Source: Oligoflexia bacterium (lineage in GTDB: Bacteria; Bdellovibrionota; UBA1018). From it: a stretch of 64,000 bases of DNA. Shown here one piece after another: positions 16,831 to 27,881 of this stretch. The stretch covers positions 1 through 64,000 of the forward strand of contig JAMPXJ010000008.1 of assembly GCA_023701205.1 (NCBI GenBank). The letters are read 5' to 3'. A program made the position numbers and the translations under genes. A model generated the notes under the pieces. That model made no database searches. It was given only the letters and a program-made list of their open reading frames with translations, and was not told the DNA's origin. The stretch's first letter is position 1. Each line of letters begins with the position of its first letter.

Positions 16831-18045
16831 ATGCGTCAAAGCTCCCTGCTCATCATCTTCCTGATCGTATTCATCGATCTGGTGGGATTCGGCATCATCA
16901 TTCCCATTCTTCCCTACTATGCCCAGCATTACGGGGCCTCCGGCTGGCACCTGGGCCTGCTCATGACGAGCTACTCGCTCATGCAGTTTCTCGTGGCCCC
17001 TCTCTGGGGCCGGATCTCGGATTACGTGGGCCGGCGCCCCGTCCTGCTGATCAGCCTTTTCGGAACCGCGCTTTCGCTCGCGCTCCTCGGAGTGGCGGGC
17101 TCGCTGAAATGGCTCTTCATCGGTCGCACCCTTGCCGGCATCTTCGGCGCGAACATCTCGACGGCCTACGCGTACGTGGCCGACGTCACCGCCGAAGAGG
17201 AACGGACCAAAGGGATGGGCATGATCGGCGCCGGCTTCGGCCTCGGCTTCATCTTCGGCCCGGCGATCGGCGGCCTGCTCTCGCGCTACGGTTTCGGTTT
17301 CCCGATGTTCGCCGGAGCGATCCTCGCCTTCTGCAACCTGCTCTTCGCGTTTTTCATGCTCAAAGAGCCGAGAATCTCCGTCGAGATGCGCGCGGCCAAC
17401 CGCACACGCCGGTTCAGCACCGAGGCCTTCCGCCTGGCGCTCGAGGATCCGCGCACGCGCCTGGGCATCGGGATCTTCTTCCTGGTCACGCTCGCCGTGA
17501 CCCAGATGGAGGCGGTTTTCGCGCTCTACCTCAATGCGCGCTATCAGTATGACGCCGAGTCCGCCGGGATCCTGCTCGCCGTAATGGGCACCATCATGGT
17601 CATCATGCAGGCCGGGCTGGTCGGGCGCCTGGCCCCGCGCTTCGGCGAGATCCGGCTCATCGTGGCCGGCGGCGCGATCTGCGCGGTCGCGCTCGCGGGC
17701 TTCGCATCGGTCAACAGCATTCCCCTCGTGACCGCGATGCTCTGCGTGCTCGCGGTCGGGCATGGCCTGCTCCATCCATCGCTCACGAGCCTCACCTCGC
17801 TCGGCGCGGCTCCGAGCCGGCGGGGCATGACCATGGGCGTATTCCATTCCATGGGAAGCCTGGCCCGCATCATCGGTCCGCCGTGCGCGGGCTGGCTCTT
17901 CGACCGCGTGAGCTGGCGCTCGCCTTTCTTCACTGGGGCGCTCATGCTCACTGCCGCCTCGATCATCGCCCTGCTTTGGCTCGTGGTTCCCTCCAAAGCG
18001 CGCAAGCTCGCCGAAGCGGCAAACAATCCGTATCTCGAAGGCTGA
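16831..18045 (+). CDS. MFS transporter, TetA-like drug/proton antiporter family
   Basis: A 404-residue protein with 12 predicted membrane helices in two halves. Motif A is seen as WGRISDYVGRRPV after helix 2, and GFGLGFIFGPAIGG in helix 5 resembles the antiporter motif C. The loop with YVADVTAEEERTKGMGMIGA is typical of the tetracycline-resistance-like DHA1 subgroup. Substrate cannot be inferred; TetA-like MFS proteins of this length are common in bacteria with no resistance role. It is likely monocistronic and converges with the minus-strand oxidase operon. Confidence 0.8.
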   Translation: MRQSSLLIIFLIVFIDLVGFGIIIPILPYYAQHYGASGWHLGLLMTSYSLMQFLVAPLWGRISDYVGRRPVLLISLFGTALSLALLGVAGSLKWLFIGRTLAGIFGANISTAYAYVADVTAEEERTKGMGMIGAGFGLGFIFGPAIGGLLSRYGFGFPMFAGAILAFCNLLFAFFMLKEPRISVEMRAANRTRRFSTEAFRLALEDPRTRLGIGIFFLVTLAVTQMEAVFALYLNARYQYDAESAGILLAVMGTIMVIMQAGLVGRLAPRFGEIRLIVAGGAICAVALAGFASVNSIPLVTAMLCVLAVGHGLLHPSLTSLTSLGAAPSRRGMTMGVFHSMGSLARIIGPPCAGWLFDRVSWRSPFFTGALMLTAASIIALLWLVVPSKARKLAEAANNPYLEG

Positions 18046-18085
18046 GCATCTCGAGGGCTGGGACGCGGGATCCGCGGTTCGCGCT

Positions 18086-18508
18086 TCAGGCCGCGGGGCC
18101 GCGCTTGCGGAATCGCATCCGCCCGAGACGGAACCGCTCCCGGCGCGCACGCACGCGCGCCAGCTCCTGCTCGTCCTCTTCGGCCGGCAGGCTCCGCTCC
18201 TCCGAAATTTCCTCGGGCCAGACGTTTCCCTTGAGTATCCCTATATCGCTCGGTGTCCTGCGACCGACGCGGTCCTCGCGCCGCTTGGACATCATCCCGA
18301 GGTTCAAGACGAGCAATCCCCCGATCAGGAGTACCGAGACCAGAAAGCCGATCAGGAGCACGTAACCCACGACCGCGGCCGTGTAATCGCTTAAAGGCGC
18401 GGGTGCCGTACTTTGCGTCGCCTCCTGGGCGAGACTCAGGCCTCCCACGAGGACGAGGACGATCCACGTCCAGAACGCCGCCAAGGTCAGGATCAGCCGC
18501 TTCGTCAT
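18086..18508 (-). CDS. Membrane protein at the end of the caa3 oxidase operon
   Basis: A 140-residue protein with a signal-like or membrane segment (residues 5-25), a second membrane helix (GYVLLIGFLVSVLLIGGLLV) and a very charged cytoplasmic tail rich in Arg and Glu. The ATG at 18508 has GAGGGAG eight bases upstream. An in-frame start at 18574 would overlap the upstream gene and is less likely. No family is recognised. Its place 49 bp downstream of the CtaF-cytochrome fusion suggests an oxidase-associated subunit or assembly factor. Confidence 0.55.
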   Translation of the reverse strand: MTKRLILTLAAFWTWIVLVLVGGLSLAQEATQSTAPAPLSDYTAAVVGYVLLIGFLVSVLLIGGLLVLNLGMMSKRREDRVGRRTPSDIGILKGNVWPEEISEERSLPAEEDEQELARVRARRERFRLGRMRFRKRGPAA

Positions 18509-18557
18509 TTCAAAAGCTCCCTCGTCAGAAGGGAGCAATGCATTTATCGCGCTCAGC

Positions 18558-19664
18558 TCATTGCTGTGCCGCAACGAGCTTTCTCACGTGCTCCCGCAGC
18601 TCCGAAAGCTGCGTGCCGTTCAGGCTCGCCAGTCCGGGCATCAGGCCGGGCAGGCCGTTGGAAACGATCGACTCGAAGATCGCCGGCGAGCCCACGGCTT
18701 GCGAAGCCGAAAGCGGTGCCGTGCGCAGGCGGACCGCATCGAGGGTGCCGGACACCCGGGCGATCGCCCCTTCACCCGCCTCGCCGTGACAGCTCGCGCA
18801 GCGAGCCAAGTAAAGGCGCCCACCAGCCGATTCCGCCTCGATCTTCGCTCCGACCTTCGCCGCCCGCGGCTCCGGGCGCGTCAGGCGGCGCATCGCGACC
18901 TCGAGCGGGATCGAGGGCGCCTCCTGGACCACCTGCCCGCCGCCCTTCACGTCAATCCCGACCTTGAGCAGATCCTCGTCCGTATCGGCCTCCGGCGCCT
19001 CGCCCAGCGAAAGCACGAAATGCGCGAGCGCCCAACGATCCTCCGCGGGCAAGGTCCCGTAGGGCGCCATCGCCGAACCCGGGATTCCCTCGACGAGGGT
19101 CTTGAAAACCTGGCTCGGCTTGCGGCCGTTCTTCCAGCCCCCGGCCCGCGTGAAGTCCCGCGGCGCCGGCGTGAGCGAGCCGGCGGCCGGTCCATCGCCT
19201 TTGCCCTCTGGCCCGTGGCAAGCCACGCACTGCTGGGAGTAAAGCATCTTGCCCTGGCTGAGCAGAAGCGGCGTCGCCACCCAGGGCCTGGCCACCTTCG
19301 GCTGCGCGGTCTTCGACTGGGCGAACGCCGTGAGCGGGCCCTTCACCGCGACATCGCCGCGGAAGAAGAGATCCGTCGCGGTCAGCACCAGGAAGATCGC
19401 CAGGAAGAGAAACGAGGTACCGAAGATCACGCCGTTCTCGCGGCGGTCATAGAGCAGGTTCATGAAGAACAGCGCCACCAGCGCGGCCTTGACGCTCGCG
19501 ACGAGCAGCGCGACCAGGAAGTTGAGCCTTCCCAGATCCACGCCGGCGATCCAGACGGTAAGGCCCGTCAGCAGCAGGAGCGCGAACCCGACTCCGAGCG
19601 CGACCTCCGTCGAGAGAATGTGGTGATGCCCGTGAGACTCCTGCGCCGGCTTTTGCGTTTCCAT
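18558..19664 (-). CDS. caa3 oxidase subunit IV fused to a diheme cytochrome c
   Basis: A 368-residue fusion. Residues 1-105 are a prokaryotic subunit IV (CtaF/CoxD-like) with three membrane helices and a His-rich start (HGHHHI). The periplasmic part holds two class I cytochrome c domains: CVACH at 146-150 with a likely axial Met in SAMAPYG, and CASCH at 289-293 with LMPGL. Subunit IV is normally a small three-helix protein without heme, so the two attached hemes would extend the electron-entry arm of the oxidase. Together with the cytochrome domain on CtaC, the complex would carry three c hemes. It lies 12 bp after ctaE in the same operon. Confidence 0.8.
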   Translation of the reverse strand: METQKPAQESHGHHHILSTEVALGVGFALLLLTGLTVWIAGVDLGRLNFLVALLVASVKAALVALFFMNLLYDRRENGVIFGTSFLFLAIFLVLTATDLFFRGDVAVKGPLTAFAQSKTAQPKVARPWVATPLLLSQGKMLYSQQCVACHGPEGKGDGPAAGSLTPAPRDFTRAGGWKNGRKPSQVFKTLVEGIPGSAMAPYGTLPAEDRWALAHFVLSLGEAPEADTDEDLLKVGIDVKGGGQVVQEAPSIPLEVAMRRLTRPEPRAAKVGAKIEAESAGGRLYLARCASCHGEAGEGAIARVSGTLDAVRLRTAPLSASQAVGSPAIFESIVSNGLPGLMPGLASLNGTQLSELREHVRKLVAAQQ

Positions 19665-19676
19665 AACTCCCCTTCC

Positions 19677-20308
19677 TCAGCCCACCAGATAAAGCAGCGG
19701 GAAAAGATAGATCCAGACCAGGTCCACGAAATGCCAGTAGAAGCCCACCAGCTCGACCGGCGTGTAATACTGCGGCCCGAACTCCCCGCGCGCCGTCCTC
19801 CTGAAAAGCCAGGCGATCAGGCCCATGCCCACGAGGACGTGCACCATGTGCAGGCCTGTCATCACGAAGTACAGCGAGAAGAAAAGCGGTGCCTTCGGGT
19901 CCTTCAGCTCCTGGTTGACGAAGTAGCCGCCGGGGAGCAGCCCTTCGTGGAACTTGTGGGCGTACTCGAAGTACTTCACCACGAGGAAGCACCCGGCCAG
20001 CAGGAAGGTCAGCACCAGGAAGAGGACCGCGCGGTCGCGCCGGCCCCGCTGGGTGGCCGTCACCGCGAGCACCATGGTGATGCTGCTCAGGATCAGCACC
20101 AGGGTGTTGGTCGCGCCCATGTTCACCGCCAGGAACTTGTGCGCCTCGTGGAACATGTCCGGGTAAAGCCCGCGGAAGATCCCGTAAGCGACGAAGAGGC
20201 CGCCGAACATCAGTACCTCCGTCACCAGGAAGACCCACATGCCCTGCTTGGCCGCCTCGAACTCGTCGTTCGCGCTCGCGAAGTGATGTGCATGGTGATG
20301 CGTCGTGG

Positions 20309-20312
<4 letters not shown>
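19677..20312 (-). CDS. ctaE: Cytochrome c oxidase subunit III
   Basis: A 211-residue heme-copper oxidase subunit III of the short caa3 type with five predicted helices. Signature stretches are [37 protein letters not shown] and [20 protein letters not shown], including the conserved Glu and His positions. It begins with His-rich residues (HHHAHHF). The start overlaps the ctaD stop by four bases (20309-20312), indicating coupled translation. Confidence 0.93.
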
Positions 20313-21916
<1,604 letters not shown>

Positions 21917-21941
21917 GGGAATCTCCTCTTTGAAGCTCTGC

Positions 21942-22946
21942 TCATTTCAAGCTCTTGATGTAAGCGAGCAACGCGCTCAGCTCGGTTTCGCTGACCAGTC
22001 CCTGGAAGGTGGGCATGATCGGCTGGAAGCCCTTGACGACCCGGGCCTGCGGCCTCTCGATGGATTCCCGCAGGTAATTCTCGTCGACGAGGGCGCGCCC
22101 TCCGTCGCCGAACTCCACCTCGTGACCGAAGACGCCCTTGAGGGTCGGCCCGGGCCGGGCCGAGCCGTCGATCGAATGGCAGGCCGCGCAGCCCTTGGCC
22201 GCGAAAACCTTCGCGCCCCGCTCGGCCAGGGTCAGCACCGCTCCGGCGGCGCCCGAGTGCGCTTTCTCGGCCGCGGTGAGCTCCAGGCCGGCCTGCGGCA
22301 CCGGGCCGATCTCCTTTCCGGCGCTCCAAGCCTTCCACTGGGCGGCCTCGAGCGCGATGACCTGGCCGATCATGCCCGAATGGCTCGTGCCGCAATATTC
22401 CGCGCAGAAAATCCGGTGCTTTCCGGGCATCGTGGGCTCGAACCACACGCTGGTGTACATGCCCGGAACGACGTCCTGCTTGACGCGGAAGTTCGGGACG
22501 AAAAAGCTGTGCAGCACGTCCTCGCTCGTCATGATGAGCTTCACGGGCCGGTTCATCGGGACGTAGAGATCGTTGACCGTCGTGCGCCCGTTCTCGTAGA
22601 GGAAGGTCCAAAGCCACTGCTTCCCGATCACCCTCACCTCGTAGGCGTCCGCGGGCGCGTGGGTCATCGTGCGATAGACGTTATAGCCCCAGGCGAAGAT
22701 GATGAGCAGGAGCACGGTGGGCACGGCGATCCAGACCGCCTCGAGCAGATGGCTCCCGGTGATGTACTTGGCCTTGGCGCCCTGCCGGTCCGCGCGATAC
22801 TTCATCGCGAAGATCACCATCCCGCCCACGACGAGAAGGAAGAAGAACACGCTGAGCCAGACGAGGAAGTTGTAGAGGCTGTCCCAGCTGCCCGCGACCT
22901 GCGTGCCCTTGAGCGGCAGGTCGCCGTTGAAGATCTTCTCAAACAT
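21942..22946 (-). CDS. ctaC: Cytochrome c oxidase subunit II with C-terminal cytochrome c (caa3 type)
   Basis: A 334-residue protein. An N-terminal pair of membrane helices is followed by a cupredoxin CuA domain with [12 protein letters not shown] (Cys181, Cys185, His189, Met192; the other His near residue 146). A fused cytochrome c domain carries CAACH at 253-257. This is the caa3 arrangement in which subunit II accepts electrons from a carrier and relays them to heme a. No N-terminal lipobox is evident. The start overlaps the SCO1 stop by eight bases, in line with copper delivery being made together with the subunit. Confidence 0.93.
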   Translation of the reverse strand: MFEKIFNGDLPLKGTQVAGSWDSLYNFLVWLSVFFFLLVVGGMVIFAMKYRADRQGAKAKYITGSHLLEAVWIAVPTVLLLIIFAWGYNVYRTMTHAPADAYEVRVIGKQWLWTFLYENGRTTVNDLYVPMNRPVKLIMTSEDVLHSFFVPNFRVKQDVVPGMYTSVWFEPTMPGKHRIFCAEYCGTSHSGMIGQVIALEAAQWKAWSAGKEIGPVPQAGLELTAAEKAHSGAAGAVLTLAERGAKVFAAKGCAACHSIDGSARPGPTLKGVFGHEVEFGDGGRALVDENYLRESIERPQARVVKGFQPIMPTFQGLVSETELSALLAYIKSLK

Positions 22947-23802
22947 GGGGTACTGACTCCCTTTCCGTGAATTCCCGGCGCTGCTTGCGCCAGAAGAGCG
23001 CCAGGTACAAGCCCAGCGCGATGATGAGAACGGCGCTCCCCGCCTGCACCAGGCGGGTGGCGATGACTGAATACCTGCGCGTGACCGGATCGTAACGGTA
23101 GCAGAAGAGCAGCACCCGATCGATGATCGTGCCGAGGCGACCGCTCGAGGCTTCGATCAGCGAGAGTTTCAGGTCGCGCGGAGGGTATTCGATGCCGTAA
23201 ACGTAACGCGAGACCTTGCCCTCGGGCGTGAGCAGGATGAGTGCCGCGGGATGCGCGTACTGCTGATCAGCCGCGACGTAGCGATAGCCGAAGCCCACCT
23301 CGCCCGCAAGCGCGCGGATCTGGTCCTCGCTTCCGGTGAGAAAGTGCCAGCCCCGTTCGATGCCGGGCCTGGCGACCGCCTCAACGAGGCTCTTCTTCTT
23401 CGAGCCGGCAAGCTCCGGCTTCTCCCGCGGATCGATGCTCACGGTGACGACCTCGAAGCGCTGGCCGGGAACCCAGTCCAGCTCCTGAAACGCCTTCACC
23501 ATTCCCTGAAAGATGAAGCCGCAAAGCGTGGGGCAGCCGTAATAAGCCAGGTTCAGCACGACGGGGCGACCCGCCCGGAAGTATTCCGCGAGCCTGACCT
23601 TCCGGCCCGACTCATCGCGAAACTCCAGCTTCTCGAGAGAAACCCGCGAGCCCAGGCGTTCGGAGATCCCGACCTCCTTGAGCTCCGGCGGAACTTCCGC
23701 CCCCTGAGCGAAATGCAAAAAAGGAAACCCCAGCAATGCAAAGAGCACAGCGAGAGCGCCCGTAAGCTTCGTTCTCAACCCTTTTCCACCCTTGCTTGAC
23801 AT
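22939..23802 (-). CDS. SCO1/SenC-family copper chaperone
   Basis: A 287-residue protein with a signal or anchor near the N-terminus (LTGALAVLFALLGFPFLHFA), a thioredoxin-like domain with the copper-binding CxxxC in YYGCPTLCGF and the conserved His in QQYAHPAALI, and a C-terminal membrane helix (AVLIIALGLYLALFW). SCO proteins deliver copper to the CuA site of CtaC, the very next gene. The ATG at 23802 has GAGGGG upstream. A start at 23865 would add an unlikely leader. It is the first gene of the oxidase operon. Confidence 0.9.
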   Translation of the reverse strand: MSSKGGKGLRTKLTGALAVLFALLGFPFLHFAQGAEVPPELKEVGISERLGSRVSLEKLEFRDESGRKVRLAEYFRAGRPVVLNLAYYGCPTLCGFIFQGMVKAFQELDWVPGQRFEVVTVSIDPREKPELAGSKKKSLVEAVARPGIERGWHFLTGSEDQIRALAGEVGFGYRYVAADQQYAHPAALILLTPEGKVSRYVYGIEYPPRDLKLSLIEASSGRLGTIIDRVLLFCYRYDPVTRRYSVIATRLVQAGSAVLIIALGLYLALFWRKQRREFTERESVPHV

Positions 23803-24007
23803 GCTGAACGCCCCTCGGAAATCGAGGTGCCTTGCGTTCGCATGAACCGGGCCACCACGCGGCAATCTTCGACAAGGACGTCACGGCAATGTGGCGTCGC
23901 GAATGCAGTGAACCGATGAGCTCTCCTCTTAAATTTGCGGAGAGTCTCTCGTCAAGACAAAGAATCAGCTTCCCGGGTTGATTTTTTGGTGATACCCAAA
24001 GGATCTC

Positions 24008-24961
24008 ATGAAATCATCCGTTTTTTCGGCATATTGCGCGCTTTCGAAATCGGGCATCGTGACTTTGGTCCTGATCAGCGTCGTTGGGGGTTACCTCGTC
24101 GGTCATCCCCTGGAAGCACCCTTGGAGCTATCCCGCCTCGGACTCACCCTGTTTGGGGTGCTCTGCCTGGCTTCGGGCTCCTCGGCCTGGAATCAGCTTC
24201 AGGAGCGCGAGATTGACGCTCTGATGCCCAGAACCGCGAGACGCCCCCTGCCTTCCGGCCGGATCACGCCTCGGGCCGCCGGGATCTTCATCGCGTTCAC
24301 TCTTCTTGCCGGAGGAATGGCACTCCTTCGCGTCGACCTCAAGGTAGCGGTTCTCGGGTTCCTCGCTGTCATTCTTTACAACGGGCTCTATACGCTTTGG
24401 TGGAAGAAGCGCTGGGCCTATGCCGCCGTGCCTGGCGCGATCCCGGGCGCCCTGCCCGCCCTCATGGGCTCGATCGCGGCCAACGGGGATCTTTGGAACC
24501 CCGGCGGGATCTTCGTCTTCTGCGTGCTCTTCTACTGGCAGATGCCGCACTTCTGGGTGCTCGCGCTGCGCTTTCGCGAGGATTACCGCAAGGGGAACTT
24601 TCCAACCCTGCCGGTCGCGCGCGGCGAGGGCGTGACGCTTTCGCAGATCACGCTCTGGTCGCTGGGCTACGTGGGCCTGGCGCTTCTGGCGCCGCTCTTC
24701 CTCAACCGCAGCGGCCTGATCTATCTGCTGGTGGCCGTGCCCTTCAGTCTCAAGCTGCTCTGGGAGCTGCGCGCGTTCCTGCGCGCGAGCGTTTCGGCCG
24801 CGGCCTGGGGGCCGGTTGCCGCGCTCGCGGCCGCGCCGGCCGGAAACAGCAAAGCCTGGCTTCGCTTTTTCCTGTGGATCAACTTCAGCCTGATCTTCCT
24901 GATCGCCGCCGCCGCGCTGGATGTCTGGAGCGCGTTTCTACTGGCTCCCGCGTGGGTCTGA
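24008..24961 (+). CDS. ctaB: Protoheme IX farnesyltransferase (heme O synthase)
   Basis: A 317-residue UbiA-superfamily membrane prenyltransferase with eight or nine helices. The Asp-rich prenyl-binding motif reads NQLQEREIDALMPRT, and the second conserved region is FYWQMPHFWVLALRFREDYR, typical of CtaB/CyoE. It converts heme B to heme O for the A-type oxidase encoded next door on the opposite strand. AAAGGA lies five bases before the ATG. The roughly 200-bp gap back to SCO1 presumably holds divergent promoters for both. Confidence 0.92.
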   Translation: MKSSVFSAYCALSKSGIVTLVLISVVGGYLVGHPLEAPLELSRLGLTLFGVLCLASGSSAWNQLQEREIDALMPRTARRPLPSGRITPRAAGIFIAFTLLAGGMALLRVDLKVAVLGFLAVILYNGLYTLWWKKRWAYAAVPGAIPGALPALMGSIAANGDLWNPGGIFVFCVLFYWQMPHFWVLALRFREDYRKGNFPTLPVARGEGVTLSQITLWSLGYVGLALLAPLFLNRSGLIYLLVAVPFSLKLLWELRAFLRASVSAAAWGPVAALAAAPAGNSKAWLRFFLWINFSLIFLIAAAALDVWSAFLLAPAWV

Positions 24962-24968
24962 AGGCCCT

Positions 24969-26001
24969 TCACGGGCTCGTCAGCGCTCCCGAGCTCATCA
25001 GCCTGCCGATGCTGAAGCTGCCTCTGTTGTTATTGGTCATCGCGAAGGCGCTCAGCAGAAACTCGCCGCTCAGGCTGCGCTCGACCTGCTGAAGGTCGTA
25101 CCAGTGCTGGTAGCTCGCGCTACCGGTCGAGGCGAAGATCGTCCAGCCCTGGGTTCCGAACGATAGATCCGACTGGCCGTTGAGATCCACCCGGGAAAGC
25201 TCGAAACGATAACGGCTTACGCCACTGTCGCGACAGCTCGCGATCAGCACGAGGCGATCACTCCCGTCGCGCACGAGCTGCTTCAGCAGGGGTTTCGCGC
25301 AGCCGCCCGTCGGAAGCGCCGCGACGCCTCCGCTGCCGTAAGCCGCGACCGGCACGCCCGTCGCGCTCGAGAACTTGGTCAGATGGGAGCTGATGCTGTC
25401 GACGGGAAAGGTCATCCCCGATTGATCACGGAATGCCACCAGGATATCGCCGTCAGGGGACTCCGCGAGCCCGACGGCATTCTCATAAGCCCTGTTGAAA
25501 TCGAAGACACTGACCCCGGGGGCCCCGTTTACGTTACTGGCCGGCGACTTGAAGTTCTCATCGACGGTTCCATCGGACTTCACCTTGAAAAGGACGAGAT
25601 CCAAAGGCGAGTCGTTCGTATAGATAATGGGCTCGTTTGCCGAAGCGACGATCAGATCGCCATTGCTCAGGACGAGGAGGTCCTTGATCGTCCTCTCAAA
25701 CCCTTTCGGGAAGTCCGCGTTGTACAGGAACTTCGCGAACCCCGTGAAGGAACCGTCAGCGCCGAAGGTCGAGTCATTCGCGCCATCCACCATTGCTGTC
25801 CGCGACGAAGCGAGGCAAGTGAGAAGCAGACATCTCGAATGCGGGCAACTCGATGGCCTTGAAGCCCGCAATGGTCCCTCCCCCTCCGGTGTCTGGAGTC
25901 GGCGATCTCTCCGTCATAGGCAAATTCTGAATCGAAGTGCAGGCATTGCCTAAGAGTGATGCCGCAAGCCCCACGACAGCAAAAAACGGTAAGCGCGCCA
26001 T
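24969..26001 (-). pseudogene. Frameshifted lipoprotein with delta-60-type beta-propeller repeats
   Basis: A lipoprotein signal (MARLPFFAVVGLAASLLGNA followed by Cys) begins at 26001 and reads to a stop at 25774. The rest of the protein is in another frame down to 24969. Near 25785 the two frames join sensibly if one base is dropped, giving DSNGGGANDSTFGADGSF, which is a delta-60 repeat. Further repeats are seen in VDLNGQSDLSFGTQG and in the DGDILVAF and NGDLIVAS strands. It is either a recent frameshift mutation or a sequence error. The intact form would be an approximately 340-residue outer-surface or periplasmic beta-propeller lipoprotein. No function is known. Confidence 0.7.
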
Positions 26002-26007
26002 AATAAA

Positions 26008-26036
26008 ATGATATTACGGATGGAAAAATCGGACAA
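26008..26036 (-). promoter_or_regulatory. Promoter for the delta-60 lipoprotein, leaderless geometry
   Basis: On the minus strand TTGTCC (26036-26031) and TATCAT (26013-26008) are exactly 17 bp apart. The ATG follows the -10 box after only six bases, so transcription should begin at or next to the A of the start codon. No ribosome-binding site fits in that space. Confidence 0.55.
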
Positions 26037-26114
26037 TTGGCAATGTCGTCCAGGAAAACCCCTGCTTCGACTGCGGCCCCTTTGACCCAGGCGCGCCCGA
26101 CCCGACTTTACCAA

Positions 26115-27317
26115 TCACTGATGGTGATGGAAGACCGACTCTTCCAGCCGCGGGTCGCCGATCGCGACCACGTTGTGCTTGGAGAGGAAGCGGGTGACCG
26201 CCAGGCCGAAGAGCCCGATGAAGCCGACCGTCATGCCGAGCTCGATCCAGCCCACGCGCGGGCCCTCTTTGAAGAACTCAGGCTGCACGACCCACATCAA
26301 ATCGATCCAGTGGGCGACGAGCATGAACATCGCCACACCGGCGAGCACGCGCGGGTTGCGCTTGGAGTCGCGCGGCAGCAGCAGGAAGAACGGCACCAGG
26401 AACTTGCCCGCGATCAGGAAGAGCGACACCCAGACCCAGTTCCCGTGCAGCCGATGCAGGTAGTACATCGTCTCTTCAGGGAGGTTGGCGTACCAGATGA
26501 GCAGGAACTGCGAGAAGCCGATGTACGCGTAGAACACGGTGAACGCGAACATGAACTTACCCAGGTCATGCAAGTGGTTGTCGTTTACCAGCCCTTCGAG
26601 CTCGCCCCGGCGCTTGAGATAGAGCGTCATCAGCGTCGTCGTCGCGAGCACGATGTAGAAAAGGCCCGCGAAGCAGTACACGCCGAACATCGTGCTGAAC
26701 CAGTGCGGATCAAGCGACATCATCTGATCGAAGCTCGCCATCGTGTAGGTGAGCGCGAACAGGATCAGGAACGCGGGCGCCAACGCGCGGTTCTTGAGCG
26801 TGAAGCCGACTTCCTTGGTCGCGTCCTGCGCCGTGGAGTTCCCGATCATCTTCCTTGCGAAGTAGACCCAAAGCCCCAACGCGATGATGTTCCGGATCAT
26901 GAAGAAACCGGTGCTCAGGTAGCCCGACTTGCCCTCGAGGACCAGATCGCCTTTGACGTGATCCGCGTGGCTCCAGACGTAGAGATCATGGATCCCGAAG
27001 TACAGGATCACGAAGGTCACGAGCGCGACCGGCAGATAGGCCGTGAAGGATTCCGAGAGACGCCGGATCGGCGCGCTCCACATCGCTCCGGTCACCCACT
27101 GGATGGCCGCGAAGAACAGGCCGCCGATCGCAAGCGACATGAAGTAGAAATGGTTATGGACGAAGCTCGCCCAGGCCCGGGTCGGCTGCAGCGCAAGTCC
27201 CGCCGCGAAGGTCGCGATCCCGAGCGCCGCGAAGATCATCAACACCATCCTGAAGCCGGAGGTCGGCCGGTAAACTCCCGGGTTCTTCAGCTCATGAATA
27301 CCGTGTGCGTGCGCCAT
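26115..27317 (-). CDS. actF: Alternative complex III subunit ActF
   Basis: A 400-residue integral membrane protein of the NrfD/PsrC-like family with about ten helices, the last subunit gene of the ACIII operon. Typical stretches are WASFVHNHFYFMSLAIGGLF, LRKR-type loops and ALTYTMASFDQMMSLDPHWF. In ACIII, ActC and ActF are the two large quinol-associated membrane subunits. It begins eight bases after actE. The order actA-B-C-D-E-F on one strand is the standard ACIII order. Confidence 0.88.
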   Translation of the reverse strand: MAHAHGIHELKNPGVYRPTSGFRMVLMIFAALGIATFAAGLALQPTRAWASFVHNHFYFMSLAIGGLFFAAIQWVTGAMWSAPIRRLSESFTAYLPVALVTFVILYFGIHDLYVWSHADHVKGDLVLEGKSGYLSTGFFMIRNIIALGLWVYFARKMIGNSTAQDATKEVGFTLKNRALAPAFLILFALTYTMASFDQMMSLDPHWFSTMFGVYCFAGLFYIVLATTTLMTLYLKRRGELEGLVNDNHLHDLGKFMFAFTVFYAYIGFSQFLLIWYANLPEETMYYLHRLHGNWVWVSLFLIAGKFLVPFFLLLPRDSKRNPRVLAGVAMFMLVAHWIDLMWVVQPEFFKEGPRVGWIELGMTVGFIGLFGLAVTRFLSKHNVVAIGDPRLEESVFHHHQ

Positions 27318-27325
27318 GACTCAAC

Positions 27326-27880
27326 TCACTCCTGCTTCCCAGCGGCCTTGAGGTCTTCCGCCGTCGGGTTCTTGGCCTTCTGGAAGGCCCTGATGTAATG
27401 GATGATCGCCCACCGGTCGACCGGGTCGATCTGTGTGGCGTAGGTCGGCATCAGATTCTGGCCCGCCGAGATCACGTGATAGATGCGTCCGTCGGTCCAG
27501 GTCTTCACCTTGTCCGACTGCAGCGACGGCGGCCGCGGGAACTTCGGCACGATCGTGCCATCGCCCTCGCCCGTCGGGCCGTGGCAAGGCATGCAGAACG
27601 TCTCGAACATCACCTTGCCGCGAGCCATCACCTGCTCCGTCGGCTGAACCGGGTTCTTCAGAGCGCGGCCGGCCTCCTCGGGATTGGTCTTGTACGGATA
27701 CGGCGAAAAGTCGCGTGGCACGGTGCCCGCGGGCGGCATGAGCATCTGCCCTTCCTGCGCCTTGAGCGCCGGACTGTAGACCATGTCCGGCATGTAGATG
27801 AAATTCGGCTTGTCATGCTTGCCGCAGCCGGCGAGGCCCGCCAGGCAAAGCGCTGCTGTGATCAGTGATGTGCGACGCAT
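27326..27880 (-). CDS. actE: Alternative complex III monoheme cytochrome ActE
   Basis: A 184-residue lipoprotein (signal ending LAGLAGC) with one class I cytochrome c domain: CMPCH within FETFCMPCHGPTGEGDG and an axial Met in NLMPTYATQI. ActE is the heme subunit that passes electrons out of ACIII toward the oxidase. The ATG at 27880 is one base after the actD stop. The frame extends upstream inside actD, but that stretch does not contain the signal. Lipid anchoring agrees with the known complex. Confidence 0.9.
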   Translation of the reverse strand: MRRTSLITAALCLAGLAGCGKHDKPNFIYMPDMVYSPALKAQEGQMLMPPAGTVPRDFSPYPYKTNPEEAGRALKNPVQPTEQVMARGKVMFETFCMPCHGPTGEGDGTIVPKFPRPPSLQSDKVKTWTDGRIYHVISAGQNLMPTYATQIDPVDRWAIIHYIRAFQKAKNPTAEDLKAAGKQE

Positions 27881-27881
27881 T

